From positions 14,345,983 through 14,409,982 of the forward strand of contig NC_051448.1 of assembly GCF_001649575.2 (NCBI RefSeq): a DNA stretch of 64,000 bases, read 5' to 3'. Of this stretch, positions 37,404 to 50,050 are shown in pieces (the first letter of the stretch is position 1; each line of letters opens with the position of its first letter). The position numbers and the translations under genes were made by a program. The stretch is from Kryptolebias marmoratus. Taxonomy: Eukaryota; Chordata; Actinopteri; Cyprinodontiformes; Rivulidae. The notes below the pieces were generated by a model that ran no database searches, was not told the DNA's origin, and saw only the letters and a program-made list of their open reading frames with translations.

Positions 37404-38362
37404 CACTCACTGACAAAAAAAGTTAGGTACCCTTACAAAGTGGTGGAAATAAAATGAAACTGTACATGTTGAAAGGTCATGTGACTTTATAGCATTGATT
37501 GCAATATCAGATGGTTATTTGTCCTGGCAGAATGGGCTCACTGCTACATGTCAGGAGGGTGTGGCATCTTCTCAGGCCTGGATACAAGAATGTCTGTCCT
37601 CCTTTAAAGCAGATTGTCCAAACTGGTCCTCAAGAGCCTGATGTTTGAGATTGGGAGTTGACATCCAAGCTAAACTAAAACACGTTCAACTGGGGAAAGA
37701 TTGTAAGGCCTGGATGGCCACAGAAGGACCTTAACAAAACACACATGCCATGTATAGATAGGTACTGTCTTACTGAAATACTGTAGCAAGGTGCTGTCTC
37801 AGAAGGGGTACAACATATGCACGCAGGATGTCACGAAGGTCATAGATGTCATGGATGTAGTTTTGTGCCATCAGGGTCCCCTGGGTTCACTTCCACAACT
37901 GGTCATCAATGGTATTGCAGAACTGAGATTCATTACAGAACATGACACAGCCCCACTTGTCTTCAGTCTATGCCTCCCTGTTGTAGCTCCACTTCACACG
38001 CAGCCCTCTCTGTTCTGGTGTTAATGGCACCCTATGCACAGGACAGTGACCCTGTAGTCTGGCTGATGTCAGTTGTTAAGACACGGTGCAGAATGACATG
38101 AGGTGGAGTAAACAGCCCAATGTTAAGAGGGTCAGTATGACTTCTATCAAACTTCATCAAGTGCTGGTTATGCTGCTTAATGTGTCTACAGGGCGTGCTT
38201 TGTGTCTGCTAATGTTCACTCTCTCTCCTGATAACCCAATCAATCTACTTGTGGTGCCACCACTTACACCCTGTATTTACATACACATCGCTGGTCTGCA
38301 CAAGTACCAAACTTGGTTAAATTTTTTACTGGGTGCTTAACTGTTTGTTGTCAGTGAATGTG
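37404..38362 (-). mobile_element. Decayed Tc1-like DNA transposon (959 bp)
   Basis: The left terminus CACTCACTGACAAAAAAAGT, continuing TAGGTACCC, follows a TA dinucleotide (37402-37403), the Tc1/mariner target. The right terminus, reverse-complemented, is CACATTCACTGACAACAAAC then AGTTAAGCACCC, an imperfect inverted repeat. The expected right-hand TA reads TT. At 959 bp it is shorter than a complete Tc1 element (about 1.3-1.6 kb), and the interior carries a broken transposase relic on the minus strand. The element is inactive. Confidence 0.8.
37600..38010 (-). pseudogene. Tc1-like transposase relic
   Basis: On the minus strand, going from about 38010 to 37600, pieces of a Tc1-family DDE transposase can be read. 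WGCVMFCNESQF matches the family's W..VLFSDESRF block, where the D/E of the first half of the catalytic domain has become N. Then GTLMAQNYIHDI corresponds to the GTL.A..YI..VL block, and LRQHLATVFQ to the ...VFQQDNA block, where a stop codon follows the Q. The N-terminal paired-like DNA-binding region is missing (internal deletion), and there are several stops and frame changes. In life such a protein cuts and rejoins TA-flanked transposon ends; this copy cannot be functional. Plus-strand open frames here are shadows. Confidence 0.7.
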
Positions 38363-40854
38363 TTTTCCATTTGCTGAAATTCACTGGCATCCAAATCTGA
38401 AAATATAATGTCTGAAAGCAGTGCAAATGTTCTCTGTTGCGTAACTTGGAGGAAAAAAAAAGCTTACACTCATACTTTGTGATTTCTTTGAGTTTTTATG
38501 TCTGTTAGTGATAATAGCAACAGTTTATGTTTAATCTGTCAGGTGTTTTTTTGTGCTTGAAAAATCAAATGTATGTCTACTTTTTCAAAATTACCGGTAC
38601 ATGCAATCCAATTCAGTCCAAAACCATCAGATTCTATTTGTGCGTAAGTATAAAACACAATAGTCACTTTATAAAAATTAAGAGTGTGATAATCTCTTAA
38701 TTTATCCTTAAAATAAATTATACCTTTTGTACCATGCATCCTGGAAAGCAAGAAAACAACACGGTTGCTGTTCCCAGTGCGGCTTCCTACCTTTACTGTG
38801 ACATGAAACGTAAACAGACACAGTTGGTGAGAAGTCTGTCGCTTATGAAAAGATTTCTCCCTGACAATTAGAATTCTGAGCATCACAACCTGCCAGGGGA
38901 AGCCATGTGTCAGAGACGATCTCAGCAGGACTGAGTTCCTCCGAGCCAAAATGAATATCTGCAACACAGAACCGCAACAGTTCTCAAGTATTTCTAAAAA
39001 TCAATTAAGCCGAGTGTGCTGCTGGAGGAAGCTACAGATTAAGTAGAATCAAAATGCTGTTTAACCCTTCGGGCGGTTTTTACATTAGCCAGTCCGGATC
39101 TTTGTTCATTATTTTTAACACACAAACACACGCACACGCGCACATTTATTTTTCTTAATATAGAGTTCTTTGTCTTCCTAATTGGACGCAGTGCAGACCC
39201 CAGGATCACATTATTTCTCTGATACTTTCTGAAATGTTTCGCCTGCTCTCATTTCTTATTCCCTTAATTGGTGCTACCCAGGGCGGGGGGAAAAAAAAGG
39301 TGAGCAAAAAGAGACTGACGGGTTGTGCAGTTGAGTGAAAAGAGGCAATGTCAAATACATCAACTGCAGGTAGTGTATATTAAAAAGTAAATTTTATTTT
39401 AGTTGTATACCTCCCACTGAAGTCTCCTCTGAAAGGATTTTCCTAACAGCGCTCCAGCAGCTCCAGAGCCCCGACTGTGGGAGAATTGAAAATCAGGGTT
39501 GGAGGCTGGATCGCCTGCAGCCTATATTATTACACCAGAAGATGTTTTATCAAATGTTGCAAACTTTTCTGTTGACTGATGCTGTAACGTAAAGAACTCT
39601 ACAGTATATACTGTGAATTGCATTACAGAGAGTACCACAGAAGTTCTGAAGATATTTTTTTTTTAAATGAAAAAAGAACAATGTCAAGTCCTGTTGGCTG
39701 GTGCGTCTTCAAATTAAAAATAGGGCTTTGTGTATCAGTGAAGTTACTCTAACAATTTGAGTATTTCTAAATAAGAGATCATGAAACACTTTGCAAGCCA
39801 AATAACAAAAACATCAACAACAAAAACACAAGATGACAAAAACCCTACTAAGCCGGATTTACTGTGAAGAGTCTGTGAGTCTGTGGGCTAATTAATGTCC
39901 TTAAAGTTTACAAAGGCCAGGTAACAGCAGCAAAACAAAGAGTTTTACACAATTACCGCAAAACAAACTTCTTCTTTCTACTTAAAGCATAGTACTCTTT
40001 CTTTATTTGCTACTACAAAGAAATGAGCTTTGTATACTTTGAGCATAAACACTTTCGTAAAACTTGGGCAGCATAATGTCTAAATCTTGCAAAAAATAGA
40101 GAGATGAACCTCAAATATCTGCAGCAAGATTCTTTTGACAGTGATTAATGGCTGGCAAAGTTGCTTGACTCTACAAAAATTGCAATTTTTCCACAGAGGA
40201 AGACTTAAGATGACCTCCAACCACAGATTGCATATACTGTACTGTAAACCAAGAGTTTCTGCCTTCCCTTGTTGTTGGGAATTGAAGCCAGCAGGATCCA
40301 GTTTATGGGAGCTGCCATTTTGTATTTTTGAAACCAGGGTTTTCAGTCCTGCCTACTCCACAATCATAGTGTCACATGACCTTATTTTAAAGTATGAAAT
40401 AACTAATTACACTTAAACACATTAAAAAAAATTAACATACAGACACAAGGTAAGAACTACATGAATCAACAAGAGTTAACACCTGAAAACAAAATCTTAT
40501 GTGTATTTTTATTTTTATCTCCTGTTTATTTACAAGGAGGTGGCATGACTTGAAACTTGTACTGGAAGGTTGGTCCTGTTCCAGCTTCAGTTTCTGGGTT
40601 CTGGTTGGATGTTTAAACCCAGTACATACAATCAGTGATTTCAACTATAAATCCAGGATGTTACAAAGCATTAGAGGATGTACAAATGAATTATTTACAT
40701 TAATCTACAGTCCAGTCACCATACCTCAGATGGCCTGAACTGTTGTATCTGGATGCAGTCGCAATCTGTCCTGACTATATTTTAGGGCTTTTAGAGCTGT
40801 TCAATTGTGATTCCATGACCTAGGAGTTTTTTGTTTTCTTTTTTTGTGAAGGCA
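38363..40854. other. Non-coding stretch, nothing recognised
   Basis: The 142-codon minus-strand frame at 38539-38967 matches nothing I know. A short CACACGCACACGCGCAC tract occurs near 39126. No repeat ends or exons seen. Confidence 0.45.
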
Positions 40855-40945
40855 GTTATTGGGACAGGATTGTATCTGAAACAATTTTTCCCAAAAGGGC
40901 AATAAAGTATATTGTTTTATATTGTATTGTATCACACTGTATTGC
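40855..40945 (+). mobile_element. Non-LTR retrotransposon 3' end (degenerate)
   Basis: The sequence 'caatttttcccaaaagggcaataaagtat' followed by a TTTTATATTGTATTGTATC-type tail matches the usual 3' end of several fish LINE/SINE families, 'caatttccc..ggg.caataaagta' plus a short tandem tail. Only the last 90 bp or so is recognisable; the 5' part was never copied or has decayed. Confidence 0.5.
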
Positions 40946-40954
40946 ATCATATTA

Positions 40955-41176
40955 GAACCAGGTGTAAAATGGGCCACTGTCTTTCTACCTTCAAATCACA
41001 ACTCAAAAGTCACTTGTTCAGGTTAGCCTACTCGCTCTAAAGTCTTTGTCCGTTTTTACTTCTTATTCTGTGCTTTTATGTTGTGCCTGTGATTTTGTAT
41101 TGTTTTACCTCTGTAAAGTGTCCTTGGGTGTCTATAAAGGCACTTACAAATACATTATTATTATTATTATTATTAT
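40955..41176 (+). mobile_element. L2-like LINE 3' end with (ATT)n tail
   Basis: The end of an ORF2-like frame is readable: SQLKSHLFRLAYSL then a stop (about 40995-41040), followed by a 3' UTR with GTAAAGTGTCCTTGGGTGTC and TATAAAGGCACTTACAAATA, then (ATT)n at 41154-41176. 'GTAAAG.G.CTTGGGTGT' followed by an A/T trinucleotide tail is the known L2-type 3' end. It is a 5'-truncated dead copy on the plus strand, directly behind another LINE 3' end. Confidence 0.65.
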
Positions 41177-42221
41177 ACATACTTAACAGATTTGTCATTG
41201 CAACACTTGTCCAGCCAAATTGGTAGAAAGGATATTCATCTTATGCTGATTTTTAAAGCTTTTAATCGTACCACAAAAACAAAAAAGCAGAAAAAAACAA
41301 AACAAACAAACCAAGAAAACAAACCAAAAAAACCTAAATGATTTCATTGAGAATTTAAAAAGGATGCTTACAAAGAAAAATCTAACCTGTTTGTGAAGCC
41401 AGTAAACACAAGAGTCAACAAAATTCAACAAAAAGCAAATAAAGAACTACAACAAAGTAACAACCAACTAACAAAACATATTCAATAGTGTATTCTGTCA
41501 AAGACTCTGTACTGTAAGAGTGAGAGCAAATGATTAGCCTGAGCACATGCACACAAACAAATACACTTGCATTCAATTAACACCCCACTGAAACAGAAAA
41601 AAAGGTCAATTGTTGTCAGCTCTGAAAAGTCTGGATGGCTCATCATAGCTTCATCATGCAGGTCCTTCAAGCTAAGTCTTGATTTTCATGAGAGAAGTGA
41701 ACTGAGACGCAATCTGAATATTAATGTTCAATTGCTGTTAAAAACTTATAATAATCAAGGAACAACAAAGCCGAGTGCCGACCGATGAGGCGTGTAACTA
41801 CTTAGCACATCTTATGATGCAGTCGCAACTGGAACACAAAGGTTTTTTTTTTTACATTGAATATACAGCAGAACTAAAGTGCATCATTTTACAAATTAAA
41901 ACAAAAGTTTGATGTTTATGGAAAAACATAATAATAGAATTAAGTTGAAAAAAATGGTCCCATTTTACAAACTGATGCTCGAATGGGATTTTTACTCAGA
42001 TATTGAAAAGGATAAGTAAAAATGAGCTTATTTAATGCTTATTTCAAAACGTCTCTGTGTCTGCTTTACATTTTATTTTAATATAATTGCTACATTTTTG
42101 TGCTGTTTCGCTGTAATCTTGTATTGAACATCCTGATCAGTCTGAAAATATCATCTTAAACTACATATGTTGTACTTATAATTGAATGTACATGTTGATT
42201 TATTCCTGTTTTGGCTTTCAG
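41177..42221. other. Non-coding, A-rich in part
   Basis: 41270-41340 is A-rich (AAAC/AAAAC tracts). The remainder is unremarkable AT-rich sequence leading to the acceptor-like site at 42221. Confidence 0.5.
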
Positions 42222-42364
42222 AGAAGAATGTATCAGATGGAGCCATGTTTGGCCACTCAGACCTCCGGGACGCCTTGGACACCAGCCACAGCTCGGCACC
42301 AGCATTATCGTGCCGTGTGAATCTGTTGGCTGTGAAGCCCTTTTTGTCTGGACCAACCTGGTGA
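42222..42364 (+). other. Candidate terminal coding exon, unassigned
   Basis: A pyrimidine-rich stretch ending TTTTGGCTTTCAG (42221) is a good 3' splice site. It is followed by 47 sense codons in one frame and a TGA at 42362. The frame begins KNVSDGAMFGHSDLRDALD and continues with a Ser/Pro-rich tail ending SGPTW. The segment is GC-richer than its surroundings, with many C/G third positions. The downstream sequence has a TTTATTTATTTATGG AU-rich stretch (about 42781), common in 3' UTRs, but no nearby AATAAA. I recognise no family, and two other frames are also open here. It could be a last exon of a gene lying upstream, an lncRNA exon, or chance. Confidence 0.25.
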
Positions 42365-45300
42365 AGCCATCCCTTTTTCAATTCTGGGTCCTGGACAGTG
42401 AATATTTAATTACCAGCTGGCGAGGACGAGAACCTCCATGGAGAACAGATTTGAAATTTTGGCCAAAAGACTTGTTCTCTTTTCTAACGTTGTACTCACA
42501 CCAACCGGGGTCACCGGAATTTTGCTGGTTTTACAACTTATTCAGAAAAAAAGATATCAGGAATCTTCTTCATGACTCTATTTATTATTATTTTTTTAAA
42601 TATGGGAGCCACATGTTTATTCCTGATGGTGGAGCAGGGACAGAGAAGTGAAGTAACTAACAATTTTTTTTTTCTTACACCCACTTGATGTGCTATTCAT
42701 GTCGATCCTCTGAAATCTCTTTGTCCATGGTGGAATGTGTAATCAGGGTTGTTGTTTGTGGAGTTGATGCTTTAAATGCTTTATTTATTTATGGCCAGCT
42801 CTACAGATAGTTGTGGAGGATGAGTTGGACTTTTTTGACAAATCTACGAACTGCTGAACAAATTTCTTCTGCTGGTTTCTAAGTCATCTAACACACCTAA
42901 AAATACATAAATATTGAAATACTATACAAACTGCCTAGAACAGTTGGAGGCTATTCTTATTCATGGATAATTGAAATTCCTTGTGCACACAAAAAGACTG
43001 TTAATTTATTGATGCTGCACCACTGAGGCAGCAATGTTTCCTGTGCTATGTTTAGAGTAAATCTGCTAAAGAAGTTAGACAACTAATCATACAAATGCAG
43101 ATGTTTTTCTGTCAGAGCAAAAACTTCTTTGTAAGAGTAGCTGAGGTTGAATAATTATGCTGTCTCGTCCCTGATTCCGGTGCAGCTGTTCCATCCAACA
43201 CATTTAACAAACAGGTCCTGTTGCCCCAGCTCCAACATGTATATATTTTTTTGTTTCTCACCTTCTGCTTTGCAGTTTGAGAAGTACCAACAACATCTTT
43301 TCTCATTCAGTGGGTCTGCTCCTCAGCAGTCGCCCTGGCATATGACCTGGCTAGAGGGCAAAGAGATCCAGAATCCAGAATTGGTTCTATACAAAGTTTG
43401 AATCTCACCCTTTCAACGTAAATGAATGGGAGCGACCCTTGATAAAAACATAAAAAGATACCTCAGATATATTTTTTTATCAAGCCTTGCCTTATGTGTT
43501 TTTTATCTTGATGTTGTTTGTTCAAATATTCATTTATATAATGATCTCTTCACTCTTCTAACAAGATATATTACTACAGTAACCCAGAGGATGCTAAATT
43601 AAAGCAGCCATTGGACTGACTCTTAATTAATAATAAAAAAAGCATTTCATTCATAATTATTGATGTGAATTTAGATAAAGACTAAGTGAAATATTTTAGG
43701 CTAAGGCAAGCCTCAAATTTGATTCCAGGGTTAGTAAAGTCCAAAGGTATGCTGACAAAACTAAACAAAAGATGAATGCTTTAAAAAAGATACGAATTTG
43801 GCTCTATGTGATGCAAATTTTACCTATGATTGGACATCTAAAGAGTAGCTGTAGTAGTTTAGATATGCCAACAGAGCACTGGTAAAATCAAAGAGTTCAG
43901 TATCAAGAAACATTTATGGACCAAAGTTGTTAACTATGGTAAGAACCTGATGTCATTGAAAAGGGGAGAAAAAGCCTGAAAAGTTTCTTCCAATTTGAAA
44001 GAATAATTTTGACAAAAAGGATGCTCAAATAGGCTGATGTTTTTGACATCAACCTTTTTTTAATGACAGTATATTGCTACAGTGAGTGGCAAATGGAGGG
44101 GAAGAGCTTTAAATGTGTCAGAGGTTCTCAAACAGAACCAAATCAGGAATGCCGTCTTCATGTAGCCTGAATTTTAACACCAGCCTTGAGATGCTAACAA
44201 ATTTTTTTTGCAGTTAGCTTTGAGTCATATTTCTTCATCAAAAAGCTCAGTGATCCATACTGGGAACTCTACCTGTAATAAATATTTGATTCCCCCATTC
44301 AATGGCTCTTCAAAAATTCAAGATATGTAAATAATTGGTCGGGGCATCATTTGAAAGCAAACAACACTGGCTGTTTGGAGTCTTCTCTGCTCATTAGAGG
44401 GACTGACACAGAGGAAAGAGGTGACCCTTGACGGTTTTATTTTTAAAAAGGAACAGCAGTCAGAACAAAGGCTGGCTCCTCATTATGGACTCTGTTTATA
44501 CTCTGTATTTTTATTACTATATGGTTGCCTATAAAAGTGAGGAATGAGCTGGAAAGTTAAGATTATCCGGGCAGCATGAAGGAGGTAAAGCGAAGAGAAG
44601 CTGGATGGAAAGGCAAATGAGGCTCATTATGAATTGTTTGAGATAATGTGAAGCAGCTGAAGTCACTCAGCACAGATGTGTGCTATTCTGGAGTTGGAAC
44701 AGCAGTGAGCAGATTAATCTCAAGAGAAAACGACACTGTTGTGGACTGAGAAACAAAACCGAAGAACAGAAAATATGAGAAAGTTTGTGAGACGTCTGAC
44801 CACTTTTTATGCATCCTTTCGCCTGGCAGCATGACCTGTTGCTATAGAAACAATTCAGACCACATGAATATAAATATCTTTCGCTGTATGATTACTGTAG
44901 AAACCGCCTTCCGATTTTTAACGTCCCTCGTTGATTGGAGCTCCTCACACACTGTAAAAGCTCCTTTGGAGCCTAATTTAAAGCCCACTTCACAACAAAT
45001 TGTTACTTTTTTGACTTTGCACAGTCTGAGTTTGAACTCACTCAACACACTGACACATTCCTGTCTTTTTACATGCTGGCTTAACCCCTCTAACAGTGGC
45101 TTTGAGGCTCTCAATAAACTGATGCTGTTTTCAAATGTTATCAGAGATCCCAATGTTTTTGAGGATACAAGAGATGACATAAATACGTAAAAAAAAAATC
45201 AACATTGAGCTTTTTCATTTAAAGAACCAGAGTGAACACAAAACCATGGAAAACCTTTTAAATCTGTGTGAAAAAAACCCCAATTATAGTGATTATTAAG

Positions 45301-46269
45301 AGTAAACAAAGTTATGTAAATTTAGGGGACTGGATATAGAATATGAACAAGCCCATACAGCTGACTACATTGAATACTGCAGTGTGGAAAAATGTTTAGC
45401 AGGGAAAACAAAGGGAAATTTAATGCTTAGTGATTTAAGATGCATGTTTTTTTTCCTGAGAGAATGCCAGAGGAAATGATGAGATGCCAATCCGAGTTTT
45501 CACAAACCAGACTCAAACTTCTTTATTGGTTGGGGATTTCAAACGGCACCTTTCTTGTCACAGTCTTCACCTGGAGTCCGAAGGTGACGCCTCCCCACTT
45601 CATTGCATTTCATGTGTTTGATTTTGCCGTGCTCCCCATCCAAGCCTTGAGGTCTAATAATGCGAGAAACTCACCTGGGACCCGAAACTGCGTCTTTATT
45701 CTTATCAGCAGCCTCGGTTCAGCTGTAGGAAGCTGTACTTTACAGCCCACTCTGACCTTTCTAAAGCAGCACGTTAAGGGAGCGGAATGAATTGCAGGTG
45801 GCTTGGCTTGTCTCAAAGGGGAAAACAACAAACCTGGCATCCAACAATGTATGCCCACAGCGTCACAGTACCCCGTCTCTCCCATGTTTTCCTTTTTGTT
45901 TTGCTCAAAGTAAATGTTGCATTGCTTTGTATGAAGGTGAATGTAAAAAAAAAAGGCTTCTGGACAGTAATTCAAAAAGATGAAGGAGGTTATAGAGCTC
46001 ACAAATTATAATTGAAAAAAACTGTTACTATTTTATTCACTGATTTATTAGAAAAATACTAATTGATCTGCAGAAAACCACACTGCGCACAAGGAAATTT
46101 CGTAAACATTACAAGATCAATCTTGATAATTCATGAGCAAACAAGCTGAACATTTGTTTATGTTTGTTGTTGATGAGATGAGCCTCAGTGGTGAATATGT
46201 GGTTTCAAATAAAGGCATCCACCATAAATTGTGAAAGGCAGTTATAGTTGTCAGATATTTAGGAAAATA
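42365..46269. other. Non-coding stretch, nothing certain
   Basis: 44830-45190 is open on both strands for over 110 codons, and 45440-46002 has further overlapping frames on both strands, none with a recognisable domain. 44380-44720 has fewer homopolymers than its surroundings and could be a conserved non-coding block. No transposon termini recognised. Confidence 0.4.
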
Positions 46270-46760
46270 AAATAGAACTGAATAGAATTAGAACAGAAAA
46301 ATACAGTTTATTGATCTTCTGAAGGAAATTGGTTCGTCACAGCAGGAGACAAGCTCAAAAATAAAAACATTAAAAACAACACTCATGATAAACAAACAAA
46401 AAAAACAAAGTAACTGGTATGGTGTATGGTGTACATAATAACATTTTTTGTAGTTCTGTGCAGGTATAAGTTTACCCCTGTTCATCTGTTAGACAGAGAT
46501 GGCCTGTTATAAAGTGACATATAAAGTGATGGGAGTGAGTCCGCTCGAACAGGAACTTCACTGCCTTTGTAGGGTGTCATGAAGGGCGTGGGACTGATTG
46601 TTCATGATGGAGAGCAGTTTGTTAGGTGACCCCCACTGACTCAAATGTCTCTAAGTTAGGATTTGTCCAGCTTTTTAATGAGCTTATTGAACCTGACGTC
46701 CTCCATTTGCAGAACACATCATCATACGATCTGAAACTTTAAGACTTTAAGAGCAAGAAG
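46270..46760 (-). mobile_element. Non-LTR retrotransposon 3' region with ORF2 C-terminus relic
   Basis: On the minus strand, from about 46700 downward, a decayed C-terminal region is readable. RFNKLIKKLDKS is followed, after stops and frame changes, by TNCSPS and TISPTPFMTPYKGS, which matches the fish LINE block LN-KLI-KA...LLSIMDNP.HPLHDTL. Beyond it, GACAAACCAATTTCCTTCAG and then GATCAATAAACTGTATTTTT lead to a TTCTATT-like tail (46270-46300), the typical 3' end of these elements. The copy is 5'-truncated and non-functional. Its clade (L2, Rex1 or CR1-like) is not determined. Confidence 0.65.
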
Positions 46761-49700
46761 ATAGGTCAACTCCAAATGATGAGCACAAGGTTGGACTGCA
46801 TAATAGTGCAAAATCAAGATGAGCGGTAGGGGCAAGCAATGTTTGCATCAGAGAGCAATGCCAATTAAATTGATAGAGAACACATACTCACCAGAAGACG
46901 TTACAGTTCTGAACCTTGTTGGATGTAAGGCTGATTCAACAGATATTGATTCAAGTTCAGTGAAGACCAGGAGACATGAAGGTTCAATTGAGGATTGAAT
47001 CGAGCATCTGGGTTGAACAAGAAGCACCATCGTTCTGCTTAGTGACAACAGTTCACACAGTGACATACTTAAAAGGTTAACATTCACCCTAAATGGCCAA
47101 ACATTTCTAAGATAACTTGTAAGCTACTGTTACATTACACAGACTGTCTGTTTTTGGTGATTGAAGCAGTTTGAGAATGCAGAGTAAAGAAACTCTAACT
47201 TATTCAGCCTTGCTATCTGATATTGGCTACTGATGAACTGAAACCCTACACACGTCAACAAATCAAGATGGAAATCTTTGACGAGAAGACAGAAAATTTC
47301 ATACTAACTAAAAAACGCAGTTGAGGCTATATCCCAAAATTTTTTTTTGAACTGAACTTCCCAATTAAAGATGCTACCAAGATCACTAAACTAAGACTAA
47401 AATAGAAGTAGCATCTGTTGTACTTAATTTATGATCCAACAAATTTAGAAAAACATGCAGCTGAGAATTTTTACAACAAGTTTGGTAACATTAGTTTTAC
47501 TGACTCATTGCTGTGAGGCTGTTGGCATTTCTCCAGCCTTCATGTGGTAGGAGTCAGATGTCAATTTTGCTGATATTTTTTTTCAAATATCACTCATGTT
47601 CAATGATAAGACTGAAAAGATTCATTGGACTTATATTGTTGAATCCCAAGCTTGTTCAGTTTAGACTAAATTTCTGATTTGTTACAAATTGATTTTCAAA
47701 ATATTATTTAATGTAAATATTTTGAAACACATTCTGGGCATGACAAGTTTAATAATGCACTATTAGATAGCTCACAAGTTATACAGTCTATCAGAAAAGT
47801 GAAAGGCAAAAGATTCGGAAAGAAATGAAAAGAAAAAAAGTAAAATAAATAAGATAGCCAGCTTACATACAATCCAAAAACATAAATTCATATTTCAACT
47901 CATAGAAATGCAATGATAAAGAAGAGAAAGCCAGCAGAAGAATTCCCACTGTGAGCACGGTAAGGCATTGTACTCTGAATGTCATAGACTTGGGCTTTTT
48001 CTCATTCAGAGTATAGAAATTTTGCAAACCATAAAGGAACTCATCAAAAATCGTTCTAGTGACAGAAGTGCATGTTTCAGCAGGATCATGATACAAAGCA
48101 TACCAACTGCCAGAAAGAGTATTTTCAGCAAATATTAGAAAGACCCTCCCCAGAGCTCCAAGAGCAAAGGGAAAACATTGAGAGGAGAGAAAGACAGAGA
48201 GAAAAAAACCCTGTTTTTTTAATGCTCATGTGGATGAACTGAGATCTGTGCTGCCTAAAACATACACAGAATTGTTCAATTGTTCCCGAAAGTGCAGAAA
48301 GAGCCAATTTGAAGATATAAACTCTTAAACAATGTGGCATGGTGTTGAGTGCTAATTACAATGACAAAGTTTCAAAGGTAGAAAGTTTTAAGGTGGTATC
48401 TCACTGGGCTATGACTGTTGGACACAAATTAGCAGCTCAAAATTGTGAGAAAATATACAAACATTAAACTGCAGTCTCAATCACTGCTGTGTTTGCAACT
48501 AAGTGACCAGTAAGTCGTGTGGCCACCTTTTGAATGGCCAGTTTTTGAAATTCACAGCCTATTTTTGAATACAAGGCTTATGAAATGGCATTCTTGTCTG
48601 TGCACATTATTTTGTTGTCCACCTCCGCCCATACATTGTACCCACCCCTGCTCTTTTTGTATTCTTTTGGGCAGCTGCACCACATTTAGGATTTAATTGA
48701 AGATAGGCAGATTTGGATCAGATTTTTTTCAATAAATATTATGAGTTATCAGTGTAGTTTGTTGACCTGGACATTTGCTTCGGATGTTTTCTGGCAGAGG
48801 GGAACTCCCACGCAGGACTTAAAACACAGCTCTCGCACTCTTGAGACAAGTTGTAAATGTCCACAGCACAACACAAGTATGCTCAAGATGGGTTGGAGAT
48901 GCTATGGCAGCTCTGTGACTGTTTTGAGAGAAAATTTATCACACAAGCATGTTTGAAACTCAAGCGACAGAACTGAATGCCTCGGCACTGCAAGGCATTA
49001 TGGAGATTCCCCAATAAATACCATTTACCTACTAGTCACAACCCAGTGCAATACTACCTTTAATATTTTCTACTCAAATAAAGGAACTCTTTCTATGGTG
49101 AAATTGTATTTAAGTAGAAGTAAAACTACTAGTATATGTCAACATATGACATGCAAAACATTTTACAGCTATTCTGGTGTATTTAGTGTATTGTGCAAAC
49201 TACCCAACTGTGCTCCACTTGTCAATAAAATAATAATAACAAAAAACATTTCAAATTTTCAATGCTCCTAGAGACCCTACCATTAAAGTAATTGGCAGGT
49301 GTAACTAAACAAAAATCAACATATTTCTATTAAAAAAATTGCTTGGTAGTCCCTGAAAAAAAGGCAGCAGGTTCACTTCATTTTGCTGATTTTAGCTTCT
49401 GCAAAATTTGACAGGGTGGTTTGCTTTCTGCTGGCTCTTCACCCAGCTTGTGCAGCTCCATTTTTTGTCTGGGATTTTGGTGCCAATTTATTCTTCTGTT
49501 CAAAAGTCTGCTGTAGTTTATAGCCAACAAATATTCCTTGCATTTTTTTTTTTACTAAAATATTGATTTCATTGAAAATGTGTCAAAGTACAATACTTCG
49601 AGCAGAACATATTTAAGTAAATCCAAAATTGCAAGATCCTTAAAATTTGTGCAGATGAACATAACATTTTTATCTATTTACTTATTTGTTTATGTTTTTG

Positions 49701-50018
49701 AGTGTATGTGCATGCGCCATAAAGCACATCTTTCAGCTGGCCTTGTGTTTGGTGTGTCCACGAAAATTTGTGTATTTTGCCAAACAGGATATAATCCAGT
49801 TTTAAAACCTGGCTCAGACAAGGAAAAAGGGTGGGAGGATTAAATCAGATCAAGCTGGGTTAAAGAAAAAGTCATTTATTGTTTAGGGATAAAATTAAGC
49901 CAGGATACACAATGTCTGAAAACAGGACTGGGGGAAGTACATGAAAGCACTGCCAAACCTAGGACTGCTGAGAATTAAGAGCACCAACCACATCACACAC
50001 AAACACTGTGCCTTAGTA
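46761..50018. other. Non-coding stretch, nothing recognised
   Basis: A minus-strand open frame at 46848-47087 runs into a GTGAGTATG donor-like site (near 46946) but lacks an acceptor or recognisable sequence. The rest is AT-rich with no repeat ends seen. A T run lies near 49542-49553. Confidence 0.4.
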
Positions 50019-50050
50019 AAACAGTCAAAAGTTTGAGTTCCGCTACTCAA
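50019..50050. mobile_element. Possible Tc1-like terminal fragment
   Basis: AAACAGTCAAAAGTTTGAGT then TCCGCTACTCAATAATTTATT parallels the fish Tc1-like terminus 'CCAGTCAAAAGTTTGGACACACC.TCTCATTCAA'. The homology fades within 35-40 bp, and no second end is seen. Confidence 0.35.

Noticed and set aside
37159..38340. Plus-strand ORFs at 37159-37413, 37791-38024 and 38086-38340
   Set aside because: They are frames across a dispersed repeat and antisense to the Tc1-like transposase relic.
44831..45190. Open frames of 119 and 112 codons on opposite strands
   Set aside because: Mutual shadows with no recognisable motif on either strand.
46848..47087. Minus-strand frame running into a GTGAGTATG donor as a first or internal exon
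   Set aside because: No acceptor, start context or recognisable sequence; a six-base donor match alone is expected many times in 64 kb.
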